A stretch of 64,000 nt of DNA from Symbiopectobacterium purcellii_A (lineage in GTDB: Bacteria > Pseudomonadota > Gammaproteobacteria > Enterobacterales > Enterobacteriaceae). A program made the translations under genes and the position numbers. How positions within the stretch are numbered: position 1 is the stretch's first letter; every line of letters begins with the position of its first letter. A model generated the notes under the pieces. The model saw only the letters and a list, made by a program, of their open reading frames with translations. It searched no databases and was not told the DNA's origin. Below, piece after piece: positions 53,258 through 62,677 of the stretch. Location: the NCBI RefSeq assembly GCF_052050035.1, contig NZ_CP189882.1, positions 2,852,001 to 2,916,000 of the forward strand. The letters are read 5' to 3'.

Positions 53258-54526
53258 ATGGAAAATCTTCTCATTCCCCAAGCCACGTCGCCTTTGGCCG
53301 CGTGGCTTCATTATCTGGAGCACCTGCACGCCACTGCCATTGATATGGGATTGACGCGTGTTCAACAGGTTGCCGACCGCCTTCTCCTGCTGCGTCCGGC
53401 CCCAACGGTGTTTACCGTCGCGGGCACCAACGGAAAAGGCACCACCTGTTGTACGCTGGAAGCCATTCTGATGGCGGCGGGTTTACGTGTCGGCGTTTAC
53501 AGTTCACCCCACCTGCTGCGTTATACCGAACGGGTGCGTATTCAAGGCCAGGAATTGCCGGAAGCCGCGCACACTCAGGCATTTGCCGAGATCGAGGCCG
53601 GGCGTGGCGATGTCTCGTTGACCTATTTCGAGTTTGGCACCCTCGCGGCGCTGCACCTGCTCAGGCAGGCGAATCTGGATGTGGTGATTCTGGAAGTTGG
53701 GTTAGGTGGGCGTCTGGATGCTACCAATATCGTGGATGCCGACGTGGCGGTGGTGACCAGTATTGAGCTCGATCATACTGACTGTTTAGGGCATGACCGC
53801 GAAAGTATTGGTCGTGAAAAGGCCGGCATCTTCCGCCGTCATACTCCCGCCGTGGTGGGGGAGACGGATATGCCTGCTTCTATTGCGGCCGTGGCTGAAG
53901 AGAAAGGGGCCGTGTTGTTCAAGCGCGATCGCGATTGGCACTTTGCACTTGAAGGTGACGGCTGGTATTGGCAATCGACCGATGGCGAGCGCATGACGCT
54001 GCCGTTGCCAAACGTCCCGTTGCCCAACGCGGCGACGGCGCTGGCCGCGCTGCGTCAGGGGCCAATTAATGTCCCTTTGGCTGCGATTGAACAGGGGCTG
54101 CGCCGCGCGGCGTTACCGGGCCGGTTCCAAACGGTGAGCGAACAGCCAACGCTGATTCTGGATGTCGCGCACAATCCTCATGCGGCGGCCTATCTGGCCG
54201 GACGATTGGCACAGTTGCCAAAAACCGGCAAAGTGCGGGCAGTGATTGGTATGCTGGCTGACAAAGATATTTCCGGTACGCTCGCGCACCTCAAACCCGT
54301 AGTGGATGAATGGTATTGCGCCCCGCTGGAAGGACCACGCGGTGCCAGTGCTGAATTGATAGCAGCACATCTGGACCGCAGCCGGTCGTTTGGTGATGTC
54401 GCGACCGCCTGGCATCAGGCGATGCAAGACGCAGATACGCAGGATACCGTTGTAGTGTGCGGATCTTTTCATACGGTAGCGCATGTGATGGAAGCGCAGG
54501 AGGAGAGGGGGTCGAATGGCAAGTAA
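53258..54526 (+). CDS. folC: Dihydrofolate/folylpolyglutamate synthase FolC
   Basis: FolC adds glutamate to dihydropteroate and folates. The 422 aa equal E. coli FolC. The P-loop is in FTVAGTNGKGTTCCTLEAIL near residue 52, followed by SSPHLLRYTERVRI and the C-terminal ILDVAHNPHAAAYLA. MITE3 immediately precedes the start and may affect its expression. The 3' end overlaps dedD by 11 bases. Confidence 0.97.
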   Translation: MENLLIPQATSPLAAWLHYLEHLHATAIDMGLTRVQQVADRLLLLRPAPTVFTVAGTNGKGTTCCTLEAILMAAGLRVGVYSSPHLLRYTERVRIQGQELPEAAHTQAFAEIEAGRGDVSLTYFEFGTLAALHLLRQANLDVVILEVGLGGRLDATNIVDADVAVVTSIELDHTDCLGHDRESIGREKAGIFRRHTPAVVGETDMPASIAAVAEEKGAVLFKRDRDWHFALEGDGWYWQSTDGERMTLPLPNVPLPNAATALAALRQGPINVPLAAIEQGLRRAALPGRFQTVSEQPTLILDVAHNPHAAAYLAGRLAQLPKTGKVRAVIGMLADKDISGTLAHLKPVVDEWYCAPLEGPRGASAELIAAHLDRSRSFGDVATAWHQAMQDADTQDTVVVCGSFHTVAHVMEAQEERGSNGK

Positions 54527-55274
54527 GTTTCAAAACCGTCTGGTCGGCACCATTATTCTGGTGGCGTTGGGCGTTATTGTGCTGCCTGCTCTGCTGGATG
54601 GCAAAAAGAAACATTACGAAGATGAGTTTGCCGCAATTCCTCTGGTGCCTAAGCCGGGTGACAGCACGGAGGCCGAATCTCTGCCTTCACTGAACCAGTC
54701 GTTGCCCAGCCAGCCGCCGGAAGGGGCACAGCAGGCGATGCAAGGACAGCCGGCTCAGGGCGGTGTGACGGCGCCTGAGGATGACGGTGCCATGCAGGCA
54801 CCACCGAGCAGTACGCCTCCGCCTTCTGCCGCACCGATAGAAATTGCCCCACCCGCCGTGGCGGCGCGGCCCGTAACGCCTAAAGCGGACGTGAAGCCTG
54901 AAACCAAACCCAAGACGAAGCCGGAAATCAAACCGGAAGTGAAGCCTGAGCCGAAACCGGAAAGCAAGCCGGCAACGCCTACACCGCCGCCCGCAGCGCA
55001 ACCGGAGGTTAAACCGGAAACGGCGCCCGCAGGACACGCCTACGTCGTGCAACTGGGCGCGTTGAAAAATGCGGATAAGGTGAATGAAATTGTGGCCAAG
55101 CTGCGCCTGTCGGGATATCGCGCTTATACGGTGCCATCGACACCCGTTGCCGGGGAGATCTCTCGCATTTACGTCGGGCCGGATGCGTCAAAACAGAAAT
55201 TACAGTCCGACCTCGGCGAACTGCAACAACTGAGTGGACTGAGCGGGCAAGTCAGAAACTACAGCGCACGGTAA
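54516..55274 (+). CDS. dedD: Cell-division SPOR-domain protein DedD
   Basis: DedD is a septal-ring inner-membrane protein. The 252 aa have a short cytoplasmic N-terminus, a transmembrane helix (VGTIILVALGVIVLPALL), a long Pro/Lys/Glu-rich periplasmic linker with repeated KPE/KPK units (about residues 125-155) and a C-terminal SPOR domain (about 175-250, YVVQLGALKNADKVNEIVAK). It is longer than E. coli DedD (220 aa), mostly in the linker. Confidence 0.95.
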   Translation: MASKFQNRLVGTIILVALGVIVLPALLDGKKKHYEDEFAAIPLVPKPGDSTEAESLPSLNQSLPSQPPEGAQQAMQGQPAQGGVTAPEDDGAMQAPPSSTPPPSAAPIEIAPPAVAARPVTPKADVKPETKPKTKPEIKPEVKPEPKPESKPATPTPPPAAQPEVKPETAPAGHAYVVQLGALKNADKVNEIVAKLRLSGYRAYTVPSTPVAGEISRIYVGPDASKQKLQSDLGELQQLSGLSGQVRNYSAR

Positions 55275-55330
55275 GGGGTACCAGAGGGCTATGTTCACCG
55301 AGGCTGTTGGCAAAACCCACTAAATCGATC

Positions 55331-55422
55331 ATCCCCGTCTACCGCGTCATTACCGTGTAGGCGGGGATCTCTTGCAGAAGAAATGCGTTCATTCTTGCAT
55401 GGATCCCCGGCGTTTGCCGAGG
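55331..55422. repeat. Two adjacent hairpins of an intergenic repeat
   Basis: Hairpin one (55331-55368) pairs ATCCCCGTCTAC with GTAGGCGGGGAT. Hairpin two (55405-55422) pairs CCCCGGC with GCCGAGG. Such ATCCCCG...CGGGGAT palindromes recur between genes in many enterics. They could end or protect the dedD transcript. The rest of the 360-bp dedD-cvpA gap holds the PurR site. Confidence 0.6.
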
Positions 55423-55500
55423 ATGACGAGAAAGAAAAGTGACTTTGCCAGTGCGCTGCCAGCAAATTCTCCTATCGGTGAAATCGTTGGGAAATAGGCT

Positions 55501-55516
55501 ACGCAACCGTTTTCTT
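55501..55516 (+). promoter_or_regulatory. PurR operator of cvpA-purF
   Basis: ACGCAACCGTTTTCTT differs at one base from the E. coli PurR consensus ACGCAAACGTTTTCNT known at cvpA-purF. A TAGAAT -10-like box follows at 55524-55529. Purine repression of the operon is thus probably kept. Confidence 0.8.
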
Positions 55517-55635
55517 TTTCTGTTAGAATGCGCCGCGAACAAGATGATGAGCGGCGCTATGCTCTCTTGAATCGGCGGTAATGATTGTTGGTGCGAGAGA
55601 GGTTGTGTTGGCATCGTTCGTGAGTGAGAGAATTC

Positions 55636-56136
55636 ATGGTTTGGGTTGATTACGTCATCATTGGCATTATTGGTTTCTCTGCGCTGGTCAGTTTGATCCG
55701 GGGCTTTGTTCGTGAGGCGCTTTCGCTGATCACCTGGGGCAGTGCATTCTTTGTAGCCAGCCATTATTACCCATACCTGTCGGTCTATTTCACGCGTTTT
55801 GAAGACGAGCTGGTGCGCAACGGGGTTGCCATCGCCATTCTGTTTATTGCGACATTGATTGTGGGAGCGATCGTCAACTATGTGATTGGTTCACTGGTTG
55901 AACGAACCGGGCTTTCAGGCACCGACAGGGTACTGGGCATTTGCTTTGGTGCGCTGCGCGGCGTGTTGATTGTCTCCGCACTGCTGTTCTTTTTGGATAC
56001 CTTTACCGGTTTTTCACAAAGCGACGACTGGAAACGGTCTCAGCTCATCCCGCAGTTTAGCTATATCATCAGGTGGTTTTTCGACTACCTGCAGAGCACG
56101 TCAAGTTTCTTGCCGCAGCACATAGAGCTGCGGTAG
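55636..56136 (+). CDS. cvpA: Colicin V production / division-associated membrane protein CvpA
   Basis: I chose the ATG at 55636 (166 aa; E. coli 162), which begins MVWVDYVIIGIIGFSALVSL exactly like the homologue. An in-frame GTG at 55624 is upstream. It has four transmembrane helices, and LIRGFVREALSLITWG and GTDRVLGICFGALRGVLIV are conserved. It is the first gene of the purF operon. Confidence 0.95.
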   Translation: MVWVDYVIIGIIGFSALVSLIRGFVREALSLITWGSAFFVASHYYPYLSVYFTRFEDELVRNGVAIAILFIATLIVGAIVNYVIGSLVERTGLSGTDRVLGICFGALRGVLIVSALLFFLDTFTGFSQSDDWKRSQLIPQFSYIIRWFFDYLQSTSSFLPQHIELR

Positions 56137-56157
56137 CGCTGATGAGGAAAAGACAAC

Positions 56158-57675
56158 ATGTGCGGTATTGTCGGTATCGCCGGTTTTACACCGGTAAACC
56201 AGTCGATTTATGACGCGTTAACGGTGTTACAGCACCGTGGACAAGATGCCGCAGGCATCGTCACCATCGATCCCATGAACTGCTTCCGCCTGCGTAAGGC
56301 GAACGGCTTGGTGAAGGACGCATTTGAGGCGCGTCATATGCAGCGCCTGCAAGGCAATATGGGCGTGGGACATGTGCGTTATCCTACCGCGGGCAGCTCC
56401 AGCGCATCGGAGGCCCAGCCGTTTTATGTCAATTCCCCGTTTGGCATCACGCTGGCGCACAACGGTAACCTGACCAACGCTCATGAACTGCGCAAACAGC
56501 TGTTTGAGCAAGGGCGTCGCCACGTTAACACCACTTCTGATTCAGAGATCCTGCTTAATATCTTTGCCTGCGAGTTGGATCGTTTTCAGCACTATCCGCT
56601 GGATGCCGACAACGTGTTTGCCGCCGTTGCCGCGACCCACAAAATGATTCGTGGTGCTTATGCCTGCGTCGGGATGATCATCGGACACGGTTTGTTCGCT
56701 TTCCGCGATCCAAACGGTATCCGTCCGCTGGTGATCGGCAAGCGCGAACTGGCCGATGGCCGTATCGAGTATATGGTGGCTTCGGAGAGCGTGGCGCTCG
56801 ATACCCTTGGCTTTGAGTTCTTACGTGACGTAGCGCCGGGAGAGTCGGTTTACATCACTGAGAAAGGGCAACTGTTTACGCGCCAGTGCGCCGAAAACCC
56901 GAAAAGCAACCCGTGTCTGTTCGAGTATGTCTATTTTGCTCGCCCGGACTCTTTTATCGACAAAATTTCGGTCTACAGCGCCCGTGTGCGCATGGGCCAA
57001 AAGCTGGGCGAGAAGATTGCCCGCGTGTGGGAAGATCTGGATATCGATGTAGTGATCCCGATTCCAGAAACCTCCTGCGATATCGCCTTGGAGATTGCGC
57101 GCATTATCTATAAACCGTACCGCCAGGGGTTTGTGAAAAACCGCTATGTTGGCCGTACCTTTATCATGCCGGGTCAGGAACAGCGTAAAAACTCGGTGCG
57201 TCGCAAATTGAACGCTAACCGCGCTGAGTTCCGCGACAAAAACGTGCTGCTGGTGGATGACTCCATCGTGCGTGGTACCACCTCGGAGCAAATTGTCGAG
57301 ATGGCGCGTGAAGCCGGTGCACGCCGCGTTTATCTGGCCTCTGCCGCGCCGGAAATTCGTTTCCCTAACGTGTACGGCATTGATATGCCGAGCGCCAATG
57401 AGCTGATTGCCCATGGTCGCGAAGTGGAAGAGATTCGCCAAATTATTGGTGCCGATGCCCTGATTTTCCAGGATTTGGACGATTTGATCGCCGCCTCGCG
57501 GGAAGAAAACCCGGATATCGTGCAGTTTGAATGCTCGGTATTTAACGGTATCTACGTGACAAAAGATGTCGATCAGGGTTACCTCGACTATCTGGAAGGA
57601 TTGCGTAATGACGATGCCAAAGCGTTACGTGGTCAGAACGAAGTCGAAGATCTGGAACTGCATAACGAAGGTTAA
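56158..57675 (+). CDS. purF: Amidophosphoribosyltransferase PurF
   Basis: PurF makes phosphoribosylamine, the first step of purine synthesis. The 505 aa equal E. coli. Cys2 (MCGIVGIAGF) is the N-terminal nucleophile of the glutaminase domain. The PRPP-binding loop is VLLVDDSIVRGTTSEQIVEM near residue 362. GAGGAAAAG precedes the ATG, and a terminator follows. Confidence 0.98.
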   Translation: MCGIVGIAGFTPVNQSIYDALTVLQHRGQDAAGIVTIDPMNCFRLRKANGLVKDAFEARHMQRLQGNMGVGHVRYPTAGSSSASEAQPFYVNSPFGITLAHNGNLTNAHELRKQLFEQGRRHVNTTSDSEILLNIFACELDRFQHYPLDADNVFAAVAATHKMIRGAYACVGMIIGHGLFAFRDPNGIRPLVIGKRELADGRIEYMVASESVALDTLGFEFLRDVAPGESVYITEKGQLFTRQCAENPKSNPCLFEYVYFARPDSFIDKISVYSARVRMGQKLGEKIARVWEDLDIDVVIPIPETSCDIALEIARIIYKPYRQGFVKNRYVGRTFIMPGQEQRKNSVRRKLNANRAEFRDKNVLLVDDSIVRGTTSEQIVEMAREAGARRVYLASAAPEIRFPNVYGIDMPSANELIAHGREVEEIRQIIGADALIFQDLDDLIAASREENPDIVQFECSVFNGIYVTKDVDQGYLDYLEGLRNDDAKALRGQNEVEDLELHNEG

Positions 57676-57710
57676 TGTCATCCACGCTGCCAATTGGCAA
57701 TGAAAGTGAG

Positions 57711-57740
57711 AAGGGAGGTGCGTCAGCGCCTCCCTTTGTT
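57711..57740 (+). terminator. purF terminator
   Basis: AAGGGAGGTGC and GCGCCTCCCTT form an 11-bp stem (one G-T pair) around a GTCA loop, followed by TGTT. It lies 35 bases after the purF stop. Confidence 0.75.
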
Positions 57741-57798
57741 GCTTATTGAGCGGGGATAAGGCAAAGTCTTTTTGTACAGCGGCATTTCGAGGTTTGGC

Positions 57799-58368
57799 AT
57801 GAAACGACTCATTATTGGACTTTCCGGTGCCAGCGGCGCAATTTATGGCGTGCGCCTGTTGCAGGTGTTACAGCCGTTGGCCGACGTGGAAACCCATTTG
57901 ATCATGAGTACAGCCGCCCGACAAACGCTGACGCTCGAAACTGATTTTACTGTGCGCGATGTGCAGGCATTGGCGGATATGGTGCATGACAGCCGTGACA
58001 TCGCCGCGTCGCTGTCGTCCGGTTCGTTTCGCACCGCAGGAATGGTGATTCTCCCGTGTTCCATCAAAACCCTCTCGGGGGTTGTGCACAGCTACAGCGA
58101 TAACTTATTGATTCGCGCCGCAGATGTGATATTGAAAGAGCGTCGCCCATTGGTGTTGTGCGTGCGTGAAACCCCGTTGCACCTCGGGCATCTGCGTATG
58201 ATGACGGCTGCCGCAGAAATGGGCGCGGTGATCATGCCGCCCGTTCCCGCGTTTTATCACCGTCCGCAAACGTTGCAAGACGTGGTGGATCAAACCGTCA
58301 ACCGCGTGCTCGATCAGTTTGATATTGAACTGCCTGAAGCGCTGTTCACACGCTGGCAGGGCAGTTAA
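57799..58368 (+). CDS. ubiX: Flavin prenyltransferase UbiX
   Basis: UbiX makes prenylated FMN for the decarboxylase UbiD in ubiquinone synthesis. I chose the ATG at 57799 (189 aa, as E. coli; GAGG upstream) rather than the in-frame TTG at 57772. Motifs are IIGLSGASGAIYGVRLLQVL, VILPCSIKTLSGVVHSYSDN and the C-terminal MPPVPAFYHRPQTLQDVVDQ. Confidence 0.96.
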   Translation: MKRLIIGLSGASGAIYGVRLLQVLQPLADVETHLIMSTAARQTLTLETDFTVRDVQALADMVHDSRDIAASLSSGSFRTAGMVILPCSIKTLSGVVHSYSDNLLIRAADVILKERRPLVLCVRETPLHLGHLRMMTAAAEMGAVIMPPVPAFYHRPQTLQDVVDQTVNRVLDQFDIELPEALFTRWQGS

Positions 58369-58387
58369 CCGCGTCCAATCGTAAAAA

Positions 58388-58404
58388 CACACCAATCAGG
58401 TGCA
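58388..58404 (+). promoter_or_regulatory. Possible NtrC-binding site
   Basis: CACACC-AATCA-GGTGCA matches 10 of 12 defined bases of the NtrC consensus (TGCACC-N5-GGTGCA). Further TTTGCAC half-sites occur near 58450, 58485 and 58502. NtrC controls the argT/hisJ region in Salmonella, which supports but does not prove the assignment. Confidence 0.4.
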
Positions 58405-58680
58405 ATTCCGCTCACCTTTTCTCTCGCTTTCTTGCATGTCTGCGCAAGGTTTGCACTACGCTTAAGCGATGATGCGATGTTATTGTGCAAATGTTGATTG
58501 GTTTGCACCAAAATGTTGCCGGGAAAGCGCGCCGTCTCTTTCCCGATCAACGCATGCATCATTACCCTCATCAGGGTGGCCCTATCACTACGCGCCTGCG
58601 GTAGATTTCGGATTTATTCGTATTCAGCTGCGATTATGGCGCGGATTCTGCATGGTTTCTGCTGATGAGACTGGCGGCGC

Positions 58681-58695
58681 TGGCATCCCTTTCGC
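58681..58695 (+). promoter_or_regulatory. Possible sigma-54 promoter of hisJ
   Basis: TGGCATCCCTTTCGC has the GG-N10-GC spacing of sigma-54 promoters with three mismatches to the longer consensus, 90 bases before hisJ. The 416-bp ubiX-hisJ gap has no gene; E. coli has argT in this place. Confidence 0.4.
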
Positions 58696-59099
58696 GCTAG
58701 AGCGCGCAGGCGTCTGACCGCCCCTTTACGCTTAGTGATATTCATTCCTTTTGATCATCATTCCATCAAGATAAGGGTTGCGAAATGAAAAAATTATTCA
58801 GAATTCTGCCGTTGGCCTTAGTTATTGCTGCGGGAAGCGCGCTGGCCGATGTTCCCAAGAATCTTAAAATCGGCACCGACCCGACGTATGCACCCTTTGA
58901 GTCCAAGAATGCCAGCGGTGAGCTGGTGGGTTTTGATATCGATTTGGCTAAAGAACTGTGCAAACGCATCAAGACCGAATGCACTTTTGTGGAAAGTGAT
59001 TTCGACGCGTTGATCCCTTCACTGAAAGCGAAAAAAATTGACGCCATGATCTCCTCGCTCTCCATCACCGAGAAGCGCCAGCAGGAGATTGCTTTCACA

Positions 59100-61453
59100 A
59101 AGCGTGTTGCTTAATAGTGAAATAAGGGTGTTTCGGTGATTGAAGTAAATTTTACGCTGTTCTGAGATGGAAATTCCAAAGACCGGCGCTAAGGAGTAAG
59201 AAGGTATCATCAATAAAGGGGAGACTGTAAAATAATCTGTGTAAATGGCATTTTGAGGAAAACCTTCAAAGGATAACAAAATGCCTATCAGCAACGAACT
59301 TATTGACCAACTGCTTCAAGATTGTCACTCCCCTCAGGATCTGCTGGGTGAATCAGGCCTACTCAAGGTGCTGACTAAAAGACTGGCGGAACGGGTTCTT
59401 GAAGCTGAGATGGAGATGCACCTTGGGTATGCTAAGCATGACCCGGCTGGTAATCATTCAGGCAACTCACGCAATGGCAAGACATCCAAGAGCGTACGTA
59501 GCCAAAATGGGGAGATCGAGCTCGATATTCCGCGCGACCGCAACAGTACCTTCGAGCCGACACTGATCGGTAAGCACGAAAAACAGCTTAACGGCTTCGA
59601 TGACCGCATTATTTCTCTCTATTCCAGAGGGTTATCAACCCGTGATATTCAGGCACACTTTAAAGAAGTCTACGGGGTCGATGTTTCCGCTGGCTTCATT
59701 TCTCAAGTGACCAATGCTGTGATGGATGAAGTTAAGCGCTGGCAGCAACGGCCGCTGGATGCGCTTTATCCCATTGTTTACCTTGACTGTATTGTTGTCA
59801 AAAGCCAGGACGGCGGAGCCGTGGCCAACAAGTCTGTTTATCTGGCCCTCGGCGTCAACGGCCAGGGCGAAAAAGAGCTGCTGGGGCTATGGATAGCCAA
59901 AACTGAGGGGGCCAAGTTCTGGTTATCTGTGATGACAGAACTGAAAAATCGTGGGCTAAAGGACATCTTCGTCGCCTGCTGCGATGGCCTGAAAGGCTTT
60001 CCTGATGCCATTGAAGCTGTTTACCCGCATACGCGGGTACAGCTCTGCATTGTGCATCAGGTGCGGAACTCGCTGCGCTACGTCGGCTGGAAAGAGCGTA
60101 AGGCCGTTGCTGCTGACCTGCGCACCATCTATAGTTCCGCAACGCTAGAGGGCGCTGAAGAGGCCCTGGATGCCTTCGCGGCCAAATGGGATGAACAGTT
60201 CCCGACGATCAGCCCGTCGTGGAGAAATAATTGGGAACGTCTCATCGTCATTTTTGACTTTCCGCCGGAGATCCGCAAGGTTATCTACACCACCAACGCG
60301 ATAGAGTCGTTAAATGCTTCATTGCGCAAGATAACGAAAACGCGACGAATATTTCCAACGGATGACTCGGTGATAAAATTACTCTATCTAGCCTTGCATA
60401 ATATCTCTGCTAAATGGACCTTGCCAATCAGAGACTGGAAACCTGCTATGAGCCAATTCATGTTGATGTATTGAGAACGAATCTCCGGTTAAGCAATGGA
60501 GCCATTTACACAAAATTCTTTACAGACTCATAAAGGGTCTACGATTCCGTAAAATTTGGGTCATGCAACCGAGGCGCTTGATACCCGCGATGGCGTGTTC
60601 AACTGTAATACGGATGCCCGAGATTATTTTATTTTCTTGTTTTTGTTCAGGCGATAAAGGTCTTTTTCGAGTTCCTTTTTTTGGGATTTGTGTATTAGGA
60701 TGCTGTTTATCTATACCTTGAAAACCGGTATCTGCCCAGATGGTTACCTCAGGAGGAATATGGCGAATTATATCGACTTTATCGAGTAAGCGTTTATCGT
60801 GACGGCGCCCATTTTTGCTCATGGGGATAAATCCAATTTGCCTTGTTTCGTCAGTCATAATAAGCCCTTTTCGAGTGGTCTGTCTTTTCTTTCCCGAATA
60901 CATTTTTTTTCGCCGACGCAGATTCTTAGGCTTTTGGACAGGTCGCTCTGTCCCATCAATAAAGACGTCTTTAACTCCAGGAAAGGCGCGAAAAAATTCC
61001 TCAGCAGAGCGAATTTGACGAGCGGGCAAAACACATTCTCGCCCCAAGGTCATCTCTAAAACCGGCAATAATATTTTTACCCAGCGACATACCCGTGTTC
61101 TATCTAAACCAAAAAGAAGCCCTTGCAAATCATAGGTCGGATAACATTTTAAATACAATAAAATAAAAAGCAGTTTATCTAATGGGGTTGGGATAAATCC
61201 TTTCTGCCCTGCACCCATCTGCCGCTCGTGATCTTTTCGATTCTTTTTCCGATAAATCAAATAACAAGCTGAAAATTCAGCGGCTAAATTTTTCAATTCT
61301 TCGACTGATAATCCAATGATTGCTTTACATAAACGATTATCTCGTAACAACCGCTCTTTGTTGATCATTTCAAACCTTTATTCTCTAAGTTAAACCTCTT
61401 TTTATTCTCAATAGCCTGACAAAAAATGCAAGTCTCTATTCAGCAACTAGTTT
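59100..61453 (-). mobile_element. IS5-family element (copy 5) in hisJ, with 3-bp duplication ACA
   Basis: ACA flanks both sides (59097-59099 and 61454-61456). Removing IS256 (59221-60529) and its duplication leaves 1037 bp. The transposase frame (61368 down to 60538, MINKERLLRDNRLCKAIIGL start) continues to ILRNRRPF, then is cut by IS256 before its last ~25 codons (DDTFLLLSAGLWNFHLRTA lies beyond). Apart from that cut no lesion is visible. Confidence 0.95.
59221..60529 (+). mobile_element. IS256-family element (copy 4), 8-bp duplication ATAAAGGG
   Basis: 1309 bp, flanked by ATAAAGGG (59213-59220 and 60530-60537), nested in IS5. The transposase (59281-60474, 397 aa) is intact except that GGA is changed to TGA six codons before the normal end, losing GERISG. 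All catalytic residues remain, so activity is possible. Confidence 0.95.
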
Positions 61454-61938
61454 ACAGAAAAACTCTACGCGGCCAACGCGCGCCTGATTGAGAAGAAAGG
61501 GGCCAACATTCAACCGACGCTGGAATCGCTGCGTGGTAAACGTGTCGGCGTGTTGCAGGCATCAACCCAGGAAGCCTTTGCTAACGCTAACTGGCAGCCG
61601 AAAGGGATTGATGTGGTGGCTTACCAGAACCAGGATTTGATCTACGCCGATTTGACCGCAGGCCGTATCGATGCCGCGTTCCAGGATGAAGTGGCGGGCA
61701 GTGAAGGCTTCCTGAAATTACCGGCTGGCAAAGATTACGTCTTTGCAGGTCCGGCGGTGAAGGATGACAAATTCTTTGGCGTAGGTACCGGTATGGGGCT
61801 GCGCAAAGAAGATAAAGCACTGAAAGTTGCGTTGGATAAAGCGTTTGAAGAGATGCGCAAAGACGGCACCTACGACACTTTCGCGAAGAAATACTTCGAT
61901 TTTGACGTATACGGCGGCTAATGGCGTGTTGCTGGGAT

Positions 61939-61959
61939 CTGCCTGCGTCATGCAGGCAG
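61939..61959. terminator. REP-like hairpin between hisJ and hisQ
   Basis: CTGCCTGC and GCAGGCAG form a perfect 8-bp stem with a 5-base loop, 17 bases after the hisJ stop and 28 before hisQ. A REP sequence at this exact place in Salmonella lowers hisQMP expression relative to hisJ; this hairpin may do the same or have done so. Confidence 0.55.
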
Positions 61960-61987
61960 AGTGTGCCTTTTTAGACGGAAACACGCG

Positions 61988-62677
61988 ATGCTCTACGGCT
62001 ATACCGACCTGATTCTTGACGGAGCGCGCATGACGCTGCAATTAGCGGTGTGCTCGTTGCTGTTGGCGTTGGTCATTGGGCTGATTGGCGCAGGCGCCAA
62101 GCTCTCAGCCAATCGCCTGCTGTCCGGTTTTCTCTCCGCGTACACCACCCTGATCCGTGGCGTGCCGGACCTGGTGTTAATGTTATTGATTTTTTATGGC
62201 CTGCAAATAGCGCTCAACAGTGTGACGGAAACGATAGGTATCGCACAAATCGATATCGATCCGCTCTCGGCAGGCATTATCACGCTCGGGTTTATCTACG
62301 GTGCCTATTTCACTGAAACCTTGCGCGGTGCCTATCTGGCTGTGCCGCCAGGGCAGATTGAAGCGGCCGTGGCTTACGGCTTTACGCCACTGAAGGTATT
62401 TCGCCGCATCATGTTTCCTTCCATGATGCGTTTTGCCTTGCCCGGTATTGGCAACAACTGGCAGGTGATCCTCAAAGCAACCGCGCTGGTATCGCTGTTG
62501 GGGCTGAATGACATTGTCAAAGTGACCCAGTTGGCGGGCAAACGGGCGCATGAACCGTTTTATTTCGCCATTGTCGCCGGGGTGATGTATCTGATTTTTA
62601 CCACGGTCTCCAACGGGGTGCTGTGGTGGCTGGAACGCCATTACTCGCAGTGCGTGAAGAAGGTGAATTATGAGTGA
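61988..62677 (+). CDS. hisQ: Histidine/lysine-arginine-ornithine ABC transporter permease HisQ
   Basis: The ATG at 61988 gives 229 aa (E. coli 228; MLYGYTDLILDGARMTLQLA); an upstream in-frame start at 61961 is rejected. It has five transmembrane segments and the EAA loop (IEAAVAYGFTPLKVFRRIMF). It is intact, but its partners HisJ and HisP are broken, so it cannot form a working importer unless another ATPase substitutes. Confidence 0.95.
   Translation: MLYGYTDLILDGARMTLQLAVCSLLLALVIGLIGAGAKLSANRLLSGFLSAYTTLIRGVPDLVLMLLIFYGLQIALNSVTETIGIAQIDIDPLSAGIITLGFIYGAYFTETLRGAYLAVPPGQIEAAVAYGFTPLKVFRRIMFPSMMRFALPGIGNNWQVILKATALVSLLGLNDIVKVTQLAGKRAHEPFYFAIVAGVMYLIFTTVSNGVLWWLERHYSQCVKKVNYE

Larger units (their letters stand above)
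58785..61921 (+). pseudogene. hisJ: hisJ (histidine-binding protein), split by IS5 carrying IS256
   Basis: The 5' part (58785-59099) encodes a signal peptide (MKKLFRILPLALVIAAGSAL) and RIGTDPTYAPFESKN-like lobe 1 sequence up to EKRQQEIAFT. The 3' part (61454-61921) continues EKLYAANARLIEKKGANIQP to the C-terminal FAKKYFDFDVYGG. Removing the insertion and one ACA copy restores one frame of the HisJ/ArgT family (about 260 aa). It is the periplasmic ligand receptor of HisQMP. Confidence 0.95.
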
